Assembly (NCBI RefSeq): GCF_000430885.1
Contig: NZ_AUMW01000002.1
Coordinates: 124,001 to 188,000, forward strand
Direction of reading: 5' to 3'
Length of the DNA stretch: 64,000 bases
DNA from: Desulfotruncus alcoholivorax DSM 16058
GTDB taxonomy: Bacteria > Bacillota > Desulfotomaculia > Desulfotomaculales > Desulfallaceae
This document shows, piece by piece, positions 35,158 to 44,728 of this stretch. Position numbers and translations under genes: made by a program. The notes beneath the pieces were generated by a model. The model saw only the letters and a list, made by a program, of their open reading frames with translations. It was not told the DNA's origin and did no database searches. How positions within the stretch are numbered: the stretch's first letter is position 1; the number at the start of each line of letters is the position of its first letter.

Positions 35158-36870
35158 TCAAGCTTGCTGAACTTTCAGGCCGCGCAGCCTGTTTATGGCT
35201 GCAGCAATTTCATATTTCCTGGGTAACGCGTAATCACCGGGGTGCCGGCCCTTATAGGCCGAAATAATGTCCAGTCCCTCCTTTTCCAAGTCTTGCAGCA
35301 CCGCTTGCACCACCTGGTTTAATGTTGCCTTGCCATTTATGTACTTTTGTGCCGCATACTTAATAATAAGAGCCAGGGCTGCTGTCTGGCCGGGGTCGAC
35401 CAACTGCTCGACGAACTGCAGCTCGATATTCCGGCGGCCCAACTGAATATCATCCATTCCCCGGGCCTTTACTTTATCCCTGCTTTCAAGTCTGAAAGAT
35501 TCCGGTAAAGGTATCCGCTCCCGAATACCGCCGAGCCGTCCCGGGACTTCCTTCACCCTTCCGGATGGATTGGATGCGGATATTTGTTTGGCCCGGGCGG
35601 TTACATCCCGGGGACTGTAATTTTCCATGAGTATAACCTGATCGGCCACTTCGAAATAATCCCCCGAACCGCCGACAACAAGAATAGTGGAAGTATTAAA
35701 ATTATCCAGTAAATCTCTGGCCCTGTCAATAAACGGTGTAATCGGTTCCTTCTCCTTAGCCACTAAACGCTGCATTCTCGCGTCCCTGATCATAAAATTG
35801 GTTGCACTGGTATCTTCATCCAATAGCAGCAAAGGGGCCCCTATTTCTAAGGCTTCAATAATGTTGGCGGCCTGCGACGTGCTGCCGCTGGCGTTGGAAG
35901 TCGAAAAATTAACGGTATCCCGGCCAAAGGGAAGGTTATTGATAAAACCGCTGATATCCACCCCGGCAACGCTGCGCCCGTCTTCAGCCCGGATTTTCAC
36001 CGCATCGGGCAGGGTAATGACAAATTCCCTGCCGTCACCCGGCACATGATTATATACTCCCCGCTCGATGGCCCGTAACAGGGTCGACTTCCCGTGGTAG
36101 CCGCCACCGACGATCAACGTAATCCCTCTGGGGATGCCCATGCCGGTAATTTCACCCCGGTGGGGAAGATTCACCTTCACCCTATATTCCGGCGGGGATT
36201 TAAACCCGACCACCCCGGGTCCCTGCAGCGGCAGCTCGCTGCCCCCGCTCTCACGGGGCAGTACCGAGCCGTCCGCTACAAAAGCAACCAGGCCCATGGT
36301 ATGTAACATATTTCTCAATGCCGTCTGGTCTTCGGCCAGTTCAACCCGGGTTTTCAGCTTATTCGGGTCAACACTTTTATAAAATAAGGCCTGCCTAACA
36401 ATACCGGGGATATATTCAAGCAGGATGTCCCCGGCTGCCCCGGCTGTAATCGTTCTGCCCCGGGCAGGCAGTCCCACTGAGAACCTTGCCTCGACGAATT
36501 CATCGTTGACAACCATCGCCGTCCGCTCCAGGATCTCCTGCCCGCAGCGGTCTATTGTGATCAAACCGCTTTTGCCCGTGCCTTTTTTACCACAGTAGCC
36601 ACAGGCCACGGCACCAAAACACCTGGTTAAAAAATCTTCAACCGCCACCCTGGCCGGTCTTGTTTGGTAAAGCCGGCCGGGAAAACCCGCCAGTTGCTGG
36701 GGCACCCTTACCCGCATCCGGCTGGGGGGAGCAAAAGGATCGCTTTGCACATGATCAATAAACAAGGTGAAATTATTAAACTGATAGTCACCCATTAGTA
36801 TTTTATAGGCCCCGTAGGTCTTCCGGTCGATGCCCGCTATTTTTTTTTGCAGTTCAATGGCGCTTTGCAT
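35158..36870 (-). CDS. ABC-class P-loop ATPase (COG3044)
   Basis: About 570 residues of the predicted ABC-class ATPases that are not transporters. P-loop LIVGGGYHGKSTLLRAI near residue 257, a Walker B-like APLLLLDEDTSATNFM near 340, a signature-like NASGSTSQAANIIEAL, and long flanking domains. The N-terminal part has a cysteine pair CGYCGKKGTGKSG that may be zinc-binding. Relatives are proposed RNA-binding proteins. The ATG at 36870 behind CTGGGTGATAAAAAC is favoured over 36897. It leads the two-gene unit with the CBS-ACT protein. Confidence 0.85.
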   Translation of the reverse strand: MQSAIELQKKIAGIDRKTYGAYKILMGDYQFNNFTLFIDHVQSDPFAPPSRMRVRVPQQLAGFPGRLYQTRPARVAVEDFLTRCFGAVACGYCGKKGTGKSGLITIDRCGQEILERTAMVVNDEFVEARFSVGLPARGRTITAGAAGDILLEYIPGIVRQALFYKSVDPNKLKTRVELAEDQTALRNMLHTMGLVAFVADGSVLPRESGGSELPLQGPGVVGFKSPPEYRVKVNLPHRGEITGMGIPRGITLIVGGGYHGKSTLLRAIERGVYNHVPGDGREFVITLPDAVKIRAEDGRSVAGVDISGFINNLPFGRDTVNFSTSNASGSTSQAANIIEALEIGAPLLLLDEDTSATNFMIRDARMQRLVAKEKEPITPFIDRARDLLDNFNTSTILVVGGSGDYFEVADQVILMENYSPRDVTARAKQISASNPSGRVKEVPGRLGGIRERIPLPESFRLESRDKVKARGMDDIQLGRRNIELQFVEQLVDPGQTAALALIIKYAAQKYINGKATLNQVVQAVLQDLEKEGLDIISAYKGRHPGDYALPRKYEIAAAINRLRGLKVQQA

Positions 36871-36948
36871 GTTTTTATCACCCAGTTGGACTTGCATGTA
36901 AATAATAAACAGGCCGGTTACCGTAAAACCGGACGCCGGCCGACATTG

Positions 36949-37374
36949 TTAAATAACTTTGCCCAGGTTGAGAAGAAGCCAAAGCTCTTCTCCTTTTTTT
37001 ACCACACCTTTAAGGTAGTCAACGTTATCCCCGGCCACTGCCGGAGGTTCAACCTCATCACCGGTGTACCTGCCCACTTCCTGTACGTTGTCCACGATCA
37101 TGCCAACTTTTTGCCCGTTGAATTCGGTTACAATTATCCTGGTGGATTCATCGTATTCCTTTTCCGGCAAACCCAACCTCCGGTTAAGGTTAATAACCGG
37201 GACAATGCTGCCCCTAAGGTTAATGATTCCCTCCACAAAGTGTTTAGTATTCGGAACTTTAGTTATATCCGTCATCCTAATGATTTCCTGCGTTTCCTGG
37301 ATAGGAAGGGCGTACAGTTGATCAGCCAGTTCAAAAATGACCAGTTGGCCCTCGTTTTGCACGTAATCACCCAC
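36949..37374 (-). CDS. CheW-like chemotaxis coupling protein
   Basis: 141 residues with one CheW domain: QLVIFELADQLYALPIQETQEII, NLRGSIVPVINLNRRLGLP, IVTEFNGQKVGMIVDNVQEV. It couples chemoreceptors to CheA at the membrane. The gene stands alone between rpe and the ABC-class ATPase, with no che genes beside it. GTG start at 37374 with weak site; a second GTG at 37362 is possible. Confidence 0.92.
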   Translation of the reverse strand: MGDYVQNEGQLVIFELADQLYALPIQETQEIIRMTDITKVPNTKHFVEGIINLRGSIVPVINLNRRLGLPEKEYDESTRIIVTEFNGQKVGMIVDNVQEVGRYTGDEVEPPAVAGDNVDYLKGVVKKGEELWLLLNLGKVI

Positions 37375-37459
37375 TTTCGGTTTTAACTAAAGTATATTAT
37401 ATGTATTGCCTCTTTTTCCTCTAAAAAGTCTATATTTTGACACTTTTTTAGAGATTTTT

Positions 37460-38113
37460 TCAACAGGCCGCTTCCTTGATTTTTTGAACCGCCCGGGCCG
37501 GGTCTGCAGCTCCAAAAATAGCCGAACCGGCAACCAGCGTGTCAGCTCCGGCCGCTGCCACATCCCTGGCGGTATGCACATTAACCCCGCCGTCAACCTG
37601 CAATAGCGCATTTGATTGGATTTGTTCCAGCATTGCTTTGATCTTACTTATTTTAGGCAGCATCTCCCGGATAAATTTCTGGCCGCCAAAACCAGGGTTT
37701 ACCGTCATTACCAGTACCAGGTCCAGCTGTCCCAGGACATACTCCAAAACATCCGGAGGCGTTGAAGGGTTAAGGGCAACTCCAGCCTTCACCCCTGTTT
37801 CCTTGATTAATTGTACGGTCCTGTGCAGGTGGGGGCACGCTTCGGCATGCACAGTGATAATGCCGGCACCGGCACGGGCAAATTGTATGATATAAAGGTC
37901 CGGGTTTTCAATCATCAGGTGCACGTCAAAAATCAGGTTGGACACCGGGCGCAGTGCTTCCACCACCAGGGGTCCGATGGTTATATTGGGAACGAAATGG
38001 CCGTCCATCACGTCGATGTGCAGTAATTCCGCCCCGGCAGTCTCCACCTTGCGCACCTGTTCGCCAAGGGTTGCGAAATCAGCCGAAAGTATGGATGGTG
38101 CTATTTTTACCAA
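37460..38113 (-). CDS. rpe: Ribulose-phosphate 3-epimerase
   Basis: 217 residues from TTG 38113, behind GAAAGGAGAT; the frame further upstream overlaps rsgA and carries no family similarity. TIM barrel with IAPSILSADFATLG, LHIDVMDGHFVPN (catalytic Asp, metal), VHLMIENPD, VMTVNPGFGGQKFI and LQVDGGV, VAGSAIFG. Interconverts ribulose 5-phosphate and xylulose 5-phosphate. Starts 2 bp after the rsgA stop, the same order as in B. subtilis. Confidence 0.96.
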   Translation of the reverse strand: MVKIAPSILSADFATLGEQVRKVETAGAELLHIDVMDGHFVPNITIGPLVVEALRPVSNLIFDVHLMIENPDLYIIQFARAGAGIITVHAEACPHLHRTVQLIKETGVKAGVALNPSTPPDVLEYVLGQLDLVLVMTVNPGFGGQKFIREMLPKISKIKAMLEQIQSNALLQVDGGVNVHTARDVAAAGADTLVAGSAIFGAADPARAVQKIKEAAC

Positions 38114-38115
38114 GG

Positions 38116-39000
38116 CTAGTATCTCCTTTCCGCTTCCGTCACTTCTTGCAGCAGCATAGTATATTGTTGGTAGCGCAACAGCGAAATAAGCCCTCCGGTT
38201 ACGGCTTCCTTGACAGCACAATCCGGCTCCCGGTAATGCAGGCAGCCGGAAAACCTGCAGCCTGCCGAGTAAACATTAAATTCCGGGTAACAGGCGGCCA
38301 ACTCCTCCTTGCGCATGGCAGGCAAGTAGATACTGGAAAAGCCGGGCGTATCGGCAACCATGCCAACACCGGCCAGCGGTATTAATTCAACGTGTCTGGT
38401 CGTATGCCTGCCCCGTTTAAGCTTATGACTGATATCACCCGTTTTTAATTGTATTCCCGGTTGCAGGGCGTTGAGCAGGCTGGATTTTCCCACCCCGGAG
38501 GGTCCCGCCAGAACTGATATTTTTCCCTTTAAAACTTGACCAAGTAATTCTATATTCCGGCCGCTTTTAGCGCTTACTTTAACCATGGGATAGCCGGCAG
38601 GCTCGTAATCCTTAAAAAAACCGAGGTCGCCAAAGTCAATTAAGTCCATTTTATTAAAGCACAGTACCGGGTCGATCCCCGCCTTGTGTGCCTGTAAAAG
38701 GAAGCGGTCCAGCAGTACCGTGTTTGGTTTGGGATGATCAACGGAAAAGATGATTACCGCCTGGTTAACATTGGCCACGGGCGGCCTGGCCAGTTCCGAG
38801 TTCCTTGGGTAAACTTCTGTAATAACCCCTTCGCCCGCTGAGCCGGCAGAACCCGCGGCAAGTTCGAGGCCGACCTCATCACCTACCAGGACCTGCCCGT
38901 AATGTTGACGAATTCTGCCCCTAATTTTGCACCTCAGCACCCGGTCCGCCACCAGGACGAAAAAGAACCCGCCATACGACTTGATGATGGTACCCTTCAT
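38116..39000 (-). CDS. rsgA: Ribosome small-subunit biogenesis GTPase RsgA
   Basis: 294 residues: OB-fold (1-70), circularly permuted GTPase with G4 CFNKMDLI before G1 GPSGVGKSSLLN and G3 DTPGFS, and a C-terminal zinc finger (CYPEFNVYSAGCRFSGCLHY and C in PDC). It helps mature the 30S subunit. Gene order kinase-rsgA-rpe is the Bacillota standard. 9 bp after the kinase stop. Confidence 0.96.
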   Translation of the reverse strand: MKGTIIKSYGGFFFVLVADRVLRCKIRGRIRQHYGQVLVGDEVGLELAAGSAGSAGEGVITEVYPRNSELARPPVANVNQAVIIFSVDHPKPNTVLLDRFLLQAHKAGIDPVLCFNKMDLIDFGDLGFFKDYEPAGYPMVKVSAKSGRNIELLGQVLKGKISVLAGPSGVGKSSLLNALQPGIQLKTGDISHKLKRGRHTTRHVELIPLAGVGMVADTPGFSSIYLPAMRKEELAACYPEFNVYSAGCRFSGCLHYREPDCAVKEAVTGGLISLLRYQQYTMLLQEVTEAERRY

Positions 39001-39009
39001 AAATCCACC

Positions 39010-40875
39010 TTACTTAAGTTGACCTTCCATAATCTTTTTACCGTCAATAAATACTTCAACAATACCCTGGCCAACGTAGGTTATCTTTTTGTTGATTTTA
39101 TCGCCCCAAACGTGGGTATTGGCGTACTGGACCTTTCTTCCCTCGGCGTCCGTAACCACTATCTCCACATTGTGGGCAAGGCCGTCATTGGGTATTTCAT
39201 CCTCTATCTTAACCGTCGCCTGCCTCTCCACCGGTCCCGGGCCGTTGTTTAAGACCACGTTGACCGTGCTGCCTTCCTCGACTTCAGTGCCGGGTGCCGG
39301 TTCCTGGCCGATGATTTGCCCGTGCAGGTAACCCGCTTTATAATCCCAAGCAGGATTTGCTTCGTTTAACGACAGGTTAAGGTCGCCAAGAATCTGCCTG
39401 GCCTCATCAAGGGTTTTACCGGTCAAGTCCGGTACTTTAACGGTTTTATGTTCAGGGCCCAGGCTTAGTGTGATGTCCACCTTGGAATCCTTGGTTACTT
39501 TGGCCTCCGGCGCCGGGTTTTGTGCGAAAACTTTACCCTCGTCCATTTCCGTGCTGTAATCCTCTGTAACCTGCCCCAGCAACAGCCCTGCTTCTATTAA
39601 TTTCTGTTCCGCCTCAGCCCTGGTTAAACCATACAGAGCCGGCACAACGATAGATTCCGGTCCTTTGCTAACGGTAAGGGTTATGGTACGGGGTGGCTTT
39701 ACCGCCGGGTCACCCGGCCCGATGTCCTGTGCGATTACCATACCCTCGGCTTCTTTACTGAATTGTTCCTTTTTGTCCACCTGCAGGCCCAGTGCTTCCA
39801 GCTGGTCCCTGGCTTCCTCGAAACTTTTGCCCACAACGCTGGGCACTTTAATTTCAGGCACGTTCATGTATAAGTTATAAAAACCATACAGTCCTCCGGA
39901 CAGCAGTCCCGCCAGCAAAACGACAACAGCAACCCAGGTCCAGGTTTTAGCCGGGCTTTTTACCTTAGGCGGCCCGGATTTGCCTGTAATTTTTCCGCCC
40001 GGTTCGGGTTTTATCCTTTGGGCCAGCTCACCGGCCGGTAAAACGACGGTAGCCTGGCCGTCATCCAGGGCCATTTCCAGGTGGCGGGCCAATTCACCGG
40101 CGCTTTGATACCTGTTTTCCGGGTTCTTTTCAATGGCCCGCATTACCACGGCAGCCAATTCACGGGGCACTTCCGGGTTAACTTCCCGGATTGGCCTGGG
40201 GGTTTCTTGAATATGCTTTAGTGCCACGGCAATAGGGGTATCACCGCTATAAGGTTTGGAGCCGGTCAGCATTTCATATAGCAGTATTCCCACGGCGTAA
40301 ATATCCGATCTCGGGGTGGCTATTTCACCCCGGGCCTGTTCCGGGCTTAAATAATGTACCGACCCCATAATGGTATCGGTCCTGGTAATCGTTGCAGCCG
40401 AAGCTTCCATGGCGATGCCGAAGTCGGTTAATTTCGCCCGGCCCTCTTCGGTAACCAGAATATTGTGCGGCTTGACATCCCTGTGCACGATATTGTGCTG
40501 GTGGGCATGTTCCAGGGCGTCGCAGACCTGAACGGCAAACCGGATGGCCTCGTCAGGGGACAGGCGGCCATTTTTATTGATAATTTCCTTTAAATTATCA
40601 CCGCGGACATATTCCATAACCAGGTAATGGATGCCGTCCTCCTGCCCCACATCATGGATATTCACAATATTGGGGTGGGACAGGCTGGCAACCGCCTGGG
40701 CCTCGCGGCGAAAGCGCCTGATAAAATCCTCGTCCGAGGTGAATTCGGGACGCAGTATTTTGATGGTGACAATACGGTTAAGGTAAGTGTCTTTGCCCTT
40801 GTATACTATGGCCATGCCGCCGCCGCCGATTTTTTCAATTATCTCGTACCTGTTTCCCAGTAGCTTACCAATCAT
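39010..40875 (-). CDS. PASTA-domain Ser/Thr protein kinase, PrkC/PknB type
   Basis: 621 residues. Cytoplasmic kinase (1-270): IGGGGMAIVYKG, catalytic Lys 39, HRDVKPHN at 131 and DFG at 151. A membrane helix lies at about 312-335. Three extracellular PASTA repeats follow at about 342-404, 408-473 and 479-545, which sense muropeptides or lipid II in relatives. An extra C-terminal domain (about 560-621) of beta-type sequence is not PASTA. Controls cell wall growth and germination in relatives. Last of the fha-PP2C-ftsW-pbp-kinase order. Confidence 0.95.
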   Translation of the reverse strand: MIGKLLGNRYEIIEKIGGGGMAIVYKGKDTYLNRIVTIKILRPEFTSDEDFIRRFRREAQAVASLSHPNIVNIHDVGQEDGIHYLVMEYVRGDNLKEIINKNGRLSPDEAIRFAVQVCDALEHAHQHNIVHRDVKPHNILVTEEGRAKLTDFGIAMEASAATITRTDTIMGSVHYLSPEQARGEIATPRSDIYAVGILLYEMLTGSKPYSGDTPIAVALKHIQETPRPIREVNPEVPRELAAVVMRAIEKNPENRYQSAGELARHLEMALDDGQATVVLPAGELAQRIKPEPGGKITGKSGPPKVKSPAKTWTWVAVVVLLAGLLSGGLYGFYNLYMNVPEIKVPSVVGKSFEEARDQLEALGLQVDKKEQFSKEAEGMVIAQDIGPGDPAVKPPRTITLTVSKGPESIVVPALYGLTRAEAEQKLIEAGLLLGQVTEDYSTEMDEGKVFAQNPAPEAKVTKDSKVDITLSLGPEHKTVKVPDLTGKTLDEARQILGDLNLSLNEANPAWDYKAGYLHGQIIGQEPAPGTEVEEGSTVNVVLNNGPGPVERQATVKIEDEIPNDGLAHNVEIVVTDAEGRKVQYANTHVWGDKINKKITYVGQGIVEVFIDGKKIMEGQLK

Positions 40876-40923
40876 TTTTTATACACCTCGAGATAAACCA
40901 AAATACCGTTAATATCCAACCTG

Positions 40924-42300
40924 TCATTCCAACGCCCGGCGCAAAATTTCCCTGGCCAGCGGCGCAGCCTTGGCCCCGCCGGATCCCTGGTTTTCCAGGA
41001 CAACGGCCACCGCAACCCGCGGCTGCTCAGCCGGTGCAAACCCCACGAACCAGGCATGACTTTTGCCGTGAGGATTCTCAGCCGACCCGGTTTTGCCGGC
41101 CACGGTAATTCCGGGCAACGCTGCCGCCCTGCCGGTGCCGCTTTTTACCACGGCAATCATCTCATCTTTTAATACGCCGGCAACTGCCGGTGTCATAGGC
41201 ATCAGCCATTTTTCCGGCCTGAAAGTTTTTGCAAAGCCACCGGGACCGCTATACCTGGAAATAAGGTAAGGTTTCATGATCTCGCCGCCGTTGGCCACCG
41301 CACAGGCAACCAGCGCGGCCTGCAGCGGGGAAACCAGCACCTTGCCCTGGCCGATAGCGCTGGAAGCCAGCGCAGGTCCGCTTAATTCATCCACCCGCGG
41401 TATATAGCCCGGATATAGCGGGAGGGGAAAACCGGGCCTGACACTTATCCCGAAAGTACCGGCCAGATTGATAAAATTTTTGGCCCCCAAAGCCAGCCCG
41501 TAACGACCAAAGGCCACGTTGCAGGACCTGGCGAATGCCTCTTGAAAATCCACATTTCCATGCACCGCATTATCTTTTAAGATAAAGCCGTTCACTTCAA
41601 GCTCGCCGCTGCAGTGAATCGTTTCCCCGGCCATGCCGGGTAAATCTTTTAAAATCCCCGCAGCGGTTACTATTTTAAATATTGAACCCGGCGGGTAGGC
41701 ACCCTGCAGCGCCCGGTCCAATAGAGGTGAATCCGGTTTGTTCATATAATCCAAAACCCGGGTGGGATCAAAACTTGGATAGCTGGCCGAGGCCAGGATT
41801 GCACCGGTGGCAGGGTCGATCACCACCACCGCGCCTTTTTGTCCATTGAGCAATCCGGCCACGTATTGCTGGAGACCGGCATCAATGGTCAATATTATAT
41901 CGTTACCCACCCCGGGTTTGCCGGTGATCCTGTTTAACAGGCTGTAAAGCGGGTTGCCTTCATCCAATCCCAGTAAAACTGATGCCCTGGTTCTTTCCAG
42001 CCCCGCAGAGCCGGCTTTTATGGAGTAATAGCCGATTAAATGCGCCGCGGAGCTGCCCAGGGGGTATTCCCTGACAAACCCGCCGCCTTTTTGCGGCACA
42101 CTCCGGGCCAGCACCCGGCCCGCACGGTCATAAATACTACCGCGCTTGATCATGCTTTCGCGGGCGGTAATCCGGGGGTCGGCCAAAGCTCCCCCACCCG
42201 GAACGTGCTTCAGATAATAAGGAATCAGTGACAGGTAAACGCAAATGGCCACAAGGCCGGTGAAGATGACGTAAGCCAGCCTGCGAACATTATTTTTCAT
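40924..42300 (-). CDS. Class B penicillin-binding protein (transpeptidase), PbpA-like
   Basis: 458 residues. One N-terminal membrane helix (RLAYVIFTGLVAICVYLSL) precedes a short dimer region and a transpeptidase domain with SxxK at 206-209 (SIFK), SCN at 259-261 and KTG at 403-405. Compact like mycobacterial PbpA, lacking PASTA repeats. Cross-links peptidoglycan, partner of the RodA/FtsW protein whose gene overlaps by 11 bp. Followed by the kinase 48 bp later. Confidence 0.94.
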   Translation of the reverse strand: MKNNVRRLAYVIFTGLVAICVYLSLIPYYLKHVPGGGALADPRITARESMIKRGSIYDRAGRVLARSVPQKGGGFVREYPLGSSAAHLIGYYSIKAGSAGLERTRASVLLGLDEGNPLYSLLNRITGKPGVGNDIILTIDAGLQQYVAGLLNGQKGAVVVIDPATGAILASASYPSFDPTRVLDYMNKPDSPLLDRALQGAYPPGSIFKIVTAAGILKDLPGMAGETIHCSGELEVNGFILKDNAVHGNVDFQEAFARSCNVAFGRYGLALGAKNFINLAGTFGISVRPGFPLPLYPGYIPRVDELSGPALASSAIGQGKVLVSPLQAALVACAVANGGEIMKPYLISRYSGPGGFAKTFRPEKWLMPMTPAVAGVLKDEMIAVVKSGTGRAAALPGITVAGKTGSAENPHGKSHAWFVGFAPAEQPRVAVAVVLENQGSGGAKAAPLAREILRRALE

Positions 42301-43549
42301 GCTGTAGCGTCTCTCCCGAGATATTGAGCAGCATTCCAGCCAGAATAAAGTTTGCCACCAGAGAACTCCCCCCGTAACTGATAAACGGCAGTGTGATACC
42401 TGTCATAGGTAAAAGCTTGGTTACCCCGGCGACAATAATGAAAACCTGCAGGCCCAGCAGTGCTGTGAACCCTGCCGCCAGAATTTCGGAATAATCGTCA
42501 CGTGAAGCCAGGGCAATTTTAAAGCCTCTGTACACCAGCAAAATAAAAACCAATAAAATACCCACACCACCAAACAAACCTGTTTCCTCGCAAATAGCTG
42601 AAAAGATAAAGTCTGTATGCACTGCAGGTATAAAGCGGGGAAAACCGGCATCCAACCCTGCGCCGACAATGCCGCCGGCATTAATGGCATACAGCGACTG
42701 AATCAACTGGTACCCGGCGCCCTGCGCCGAAAGCCAGGGGTTCAGCCAGATGGCCACCCTGGTATGCACATGGCCAACCGCCATGTAGGCAGCAACGCCG
42801 CCAATGGAAAACATCACTATGCCGGCCAGGATATAAAGCAACCTGGAAGTGGCCACATAGAGCATGGCTAAAAAGGTTGCGAAATAAATCAGGGCAGTGC
42901 CCAGGTCCCGCTGGAAGACCAGCACCAGCAGGGATACCAGCCACATTCCCAGCAACGGCCCCCACTGCCGGAGACCGGGCAGAAAATATTTTTTATCCCC
43001 GCCTGAGTGCAGCAAAACCCTGTTTTCCACCAGATAGCCGCCCAGGAAAAGTACCAATAACAGCTTGACAAATTCGGAAGGCTGCAGGTTAAAAACGCCC
43101 AGGTCCAGCCAGCTCTTGGCCCCCCCTAATTCTATCCCAAAAAATATGGGTAACAATAGTGCAAGAATTCCTGTTAACGCTATAACATACTTATAATCTG
43201 CAAGCAGGCGGTAATTATAAACCAGCACGGTCGTTAAATAAAAAGCCGCTATCCCGACAACCAGCCAGGCCAGCTGCCGGTAACCGTAAGCCGGTTTCAA
43301 TCTAATCAGGAACACCATCCCGGTCCCGGTAAGAAAACTGACAATTGGGGTAATGTATTGATCATAGCCGACGCCTTTTATTTGCCAGGTGATACTTAGC
43401 AGCATAAAGGCGGCAAACATGACCACCGCTGCAGCAATAGCCAGCATCCTGGACTCCCCCGGCTCACGCAGGTATAATACGACGCCTCCGGTAAGCGTAT
43501 AGATAAACGCGATAAAAAGCAGCGTTCTTTCCCTGCCTCGTCCTTGCAA
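42290..43549 (-). CDS. FtsW/RodA/SpoVE family glycosyltransferase
   Basis: 419 residues, about 10-12 membrane helices. SEDS family hallmarks: GGAKSWLDLGVFNLQPSEFVKL and, near the end, PMTGITLPFISYGGSSLVANF. Polymerises glycan strands from lipid II in partnership with the class B PBP encoded next. TTG start 43549 behind GGTGG within the phosphatase gene end. By order it corresponds to actinobacterial RodA. Confidence 0.94.
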   Translation of the reverse strand: MQGRGRERTLLFIAFIYTLTGGVVLYLREPGESRMLAIAAAVVMFAAFMLLSITWQIKGVGYDQYITPIVSFLTGTGMVFLIRLKPAYGYRQLAWLVVGIAAFYLTTVLVYNYRLLADYKYVIALTGILALLLPIFFGIELGGAKSWLDLGVFNLQPSEFVKLLLVLFLGGYLVENRVLLHSGGDKKYFLPGLRQWGPLLGMWLVSLLVLVFQRDLGTALIYFATFLAMLYVATSRLLYILAGIVMFSIGGVAAYMAVGHVHTRVAIWLNPWLSAQGAGYQLIQSLYAINAGGIVGAGLDAGFPRFIPAVHTDFIFSAICEETGLFGGVGILLVFILLVYRGFKIALASRDDYSEILAAGFTALLGLQVFIIVAGVTKLLPMTGITLPFISYGGSSLVANFILAGMLLNISGETLQHEK

Positions 43550-43551
43550 TA

Positions 43552-44274
43552 TTAATCCACCACCAGAAAAATCATGGTTATATTATCGTTGCTGCCGGAA
43601 GCAATAGCCTCTTGTAAAAGACGGTGCACCACCGTGTCGGGGTCGTTTGCAGAACTCATCAACTCACCGAGCCTTTGCTCGGGTACAAAGCCGCAAAGCC
43701 CGTCCGTACACAGCAACAATCTGTCGCCTTTGACAATATTATACTCGAATAAGTCCACTTCAACCCGCGGCCCAATCCCCAGGGCCCTGGTCAGCACGTT
43801 ACGTCTGGGGTGATTAAACGCTTCTTCCTCGGTGATTCCGCCGCCATCCACCAACTCCTGCACCAGCGAATGATCGCTGGTCAACTTGCTGATTTTATTG
43901 TTGCGCAGCAACAATGCCCTGCTATCTCCCACGTTGGCCACAGTAAGGGTGTTTTCCAGCAGCAGGCAGGCATTCAGGGTGGAACCCATCCCCTGCAATT
44001 CTTCACTCTCCGATGCTGCGCGGTAAACCGCCTCATTAGCCCGCAGTATCCCTTCCGACAAAAGCGTCCTTGCTTGAATCAACTGCCCGGCACCGGCGGA
44101 GTTTCTAATATATTCCTCCAGCACATCCAAGGCCAGTTTGCTGGCGACATTGCCCGCACGGTGCCCGCCCATACCATCGGCAACGGCGAAGAGCCCCAGA
44201 TCCGGACAAGCACACACCCAATCTTCATTTCTACGTCGCACCGGGCCGCACTCGGTGATCTGACTCCACCTCAT
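43552..44274 (-). CDS. PP2C-type Ser/Thr phosphatase, PrpC/PstP-like
   Basis: 240 residues: VRRRNEDW, FAVADGMGGHRAGNVAS, NVGDSRALLL, DGLCGFVPE and SNDNITMIFLVVD, giving the metal-binding aspartates of the PPM family. Reverses phosphorylation by the PASTA kinase. Start ATG 44274 behind GAGGTGG lies 44 bp inside the end of the FHA gene, a real overlap. No membrane tail as in PstP. Confidence 0.95.
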   Translation of the reverse strand: MRWSQITECGPVRRRNEDWVCACPDLGLFAVADGMGGHRAGNVASKLALDVLEEYIRNSAGAGQLIQARTLLSEGILRANEAVYRAASESEELQGMGSTLNACLLLENTLTVANVGDSRALLLRNNKISKLTSDHSLVQELVDGGGITEEEAFNHPRRNVLTRALGIGPRVEVDLFEYNIVKGDRLLLCTDGLCGFVPEQRLGELMSSANDPDTVVHRLLQEAIASGSNDNITMIFLVVD

Positions 44275-44728
44275 TTTTCCACCTCACCAGCCTAAATATA
44301 TAATCTCCAATTTTAATCCGATCACCATTTGCCAAAACCGCCGGTTCGCTCAACGGCAATCCGTTAAGAAAAGTGCCGTTGGTGCTGCCCAGATCTTCCA
44401 GCCAGTACTGTCCTTGGTCAAAATAAATTCTTGCGTGGTTGTTGGAAATTACTTTTTCAGACAGGACAATCTCGCTTTTGGGGTTCCTGCCCATTCTTGT
44501 TTCCGCGCCCAGCGGAAGGACCGACCCTGCAAGCCCGCTATCTCCAGGAGCATGTTCCACTTTTAAATAACACTGCCCCTGGTAAATTTTTTGCCCCCGG
44601 CGCACCTCAACCACCTGCCCCGTCCCGCGCAGGTCCTTCACCACATAAATTATGACCACAAAAATAAAAGCGTAAATCAATACCTGAAAGGCCGTCCGCA
44701 GCACAAAAATTAAGATTTCCAACATCAT
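44231..44728 (-). CDS. FHA-domain membrane protein, FhaB-like
   Basis: 165 residues. An N-terminal membrane helix (LRTAFQVLIYAFIFVVIIYVV), then a linker and an FHA domain with MGRNPKSEIVLSEKVISNNHARI and DLGSTNGTFLNG, a phosphothreonine-binding fold. Corresponds by position and form to FhaB of the actinobacterial pknB locus, which there links kinase substrates to the cell division machinery. ATG overlaps the fhaA stop by 4 bp. Confidence 0.93.
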   Translation of the reverse strand: MMLEILIFVLRTAFQVLIYAFIFVVIIYVVKDLRGTGQVVEVRRGQKIYQGQCYLKVEHAPGDSGLAGSVLPLGAETRMGRNPKSEIVLSEKVISNNHARIYFDQGQYWLEDLGSTNGTFLNGLPLSEPAVLANGDRIKIGDYIFRLVRWKNEVESDHRVRPGAT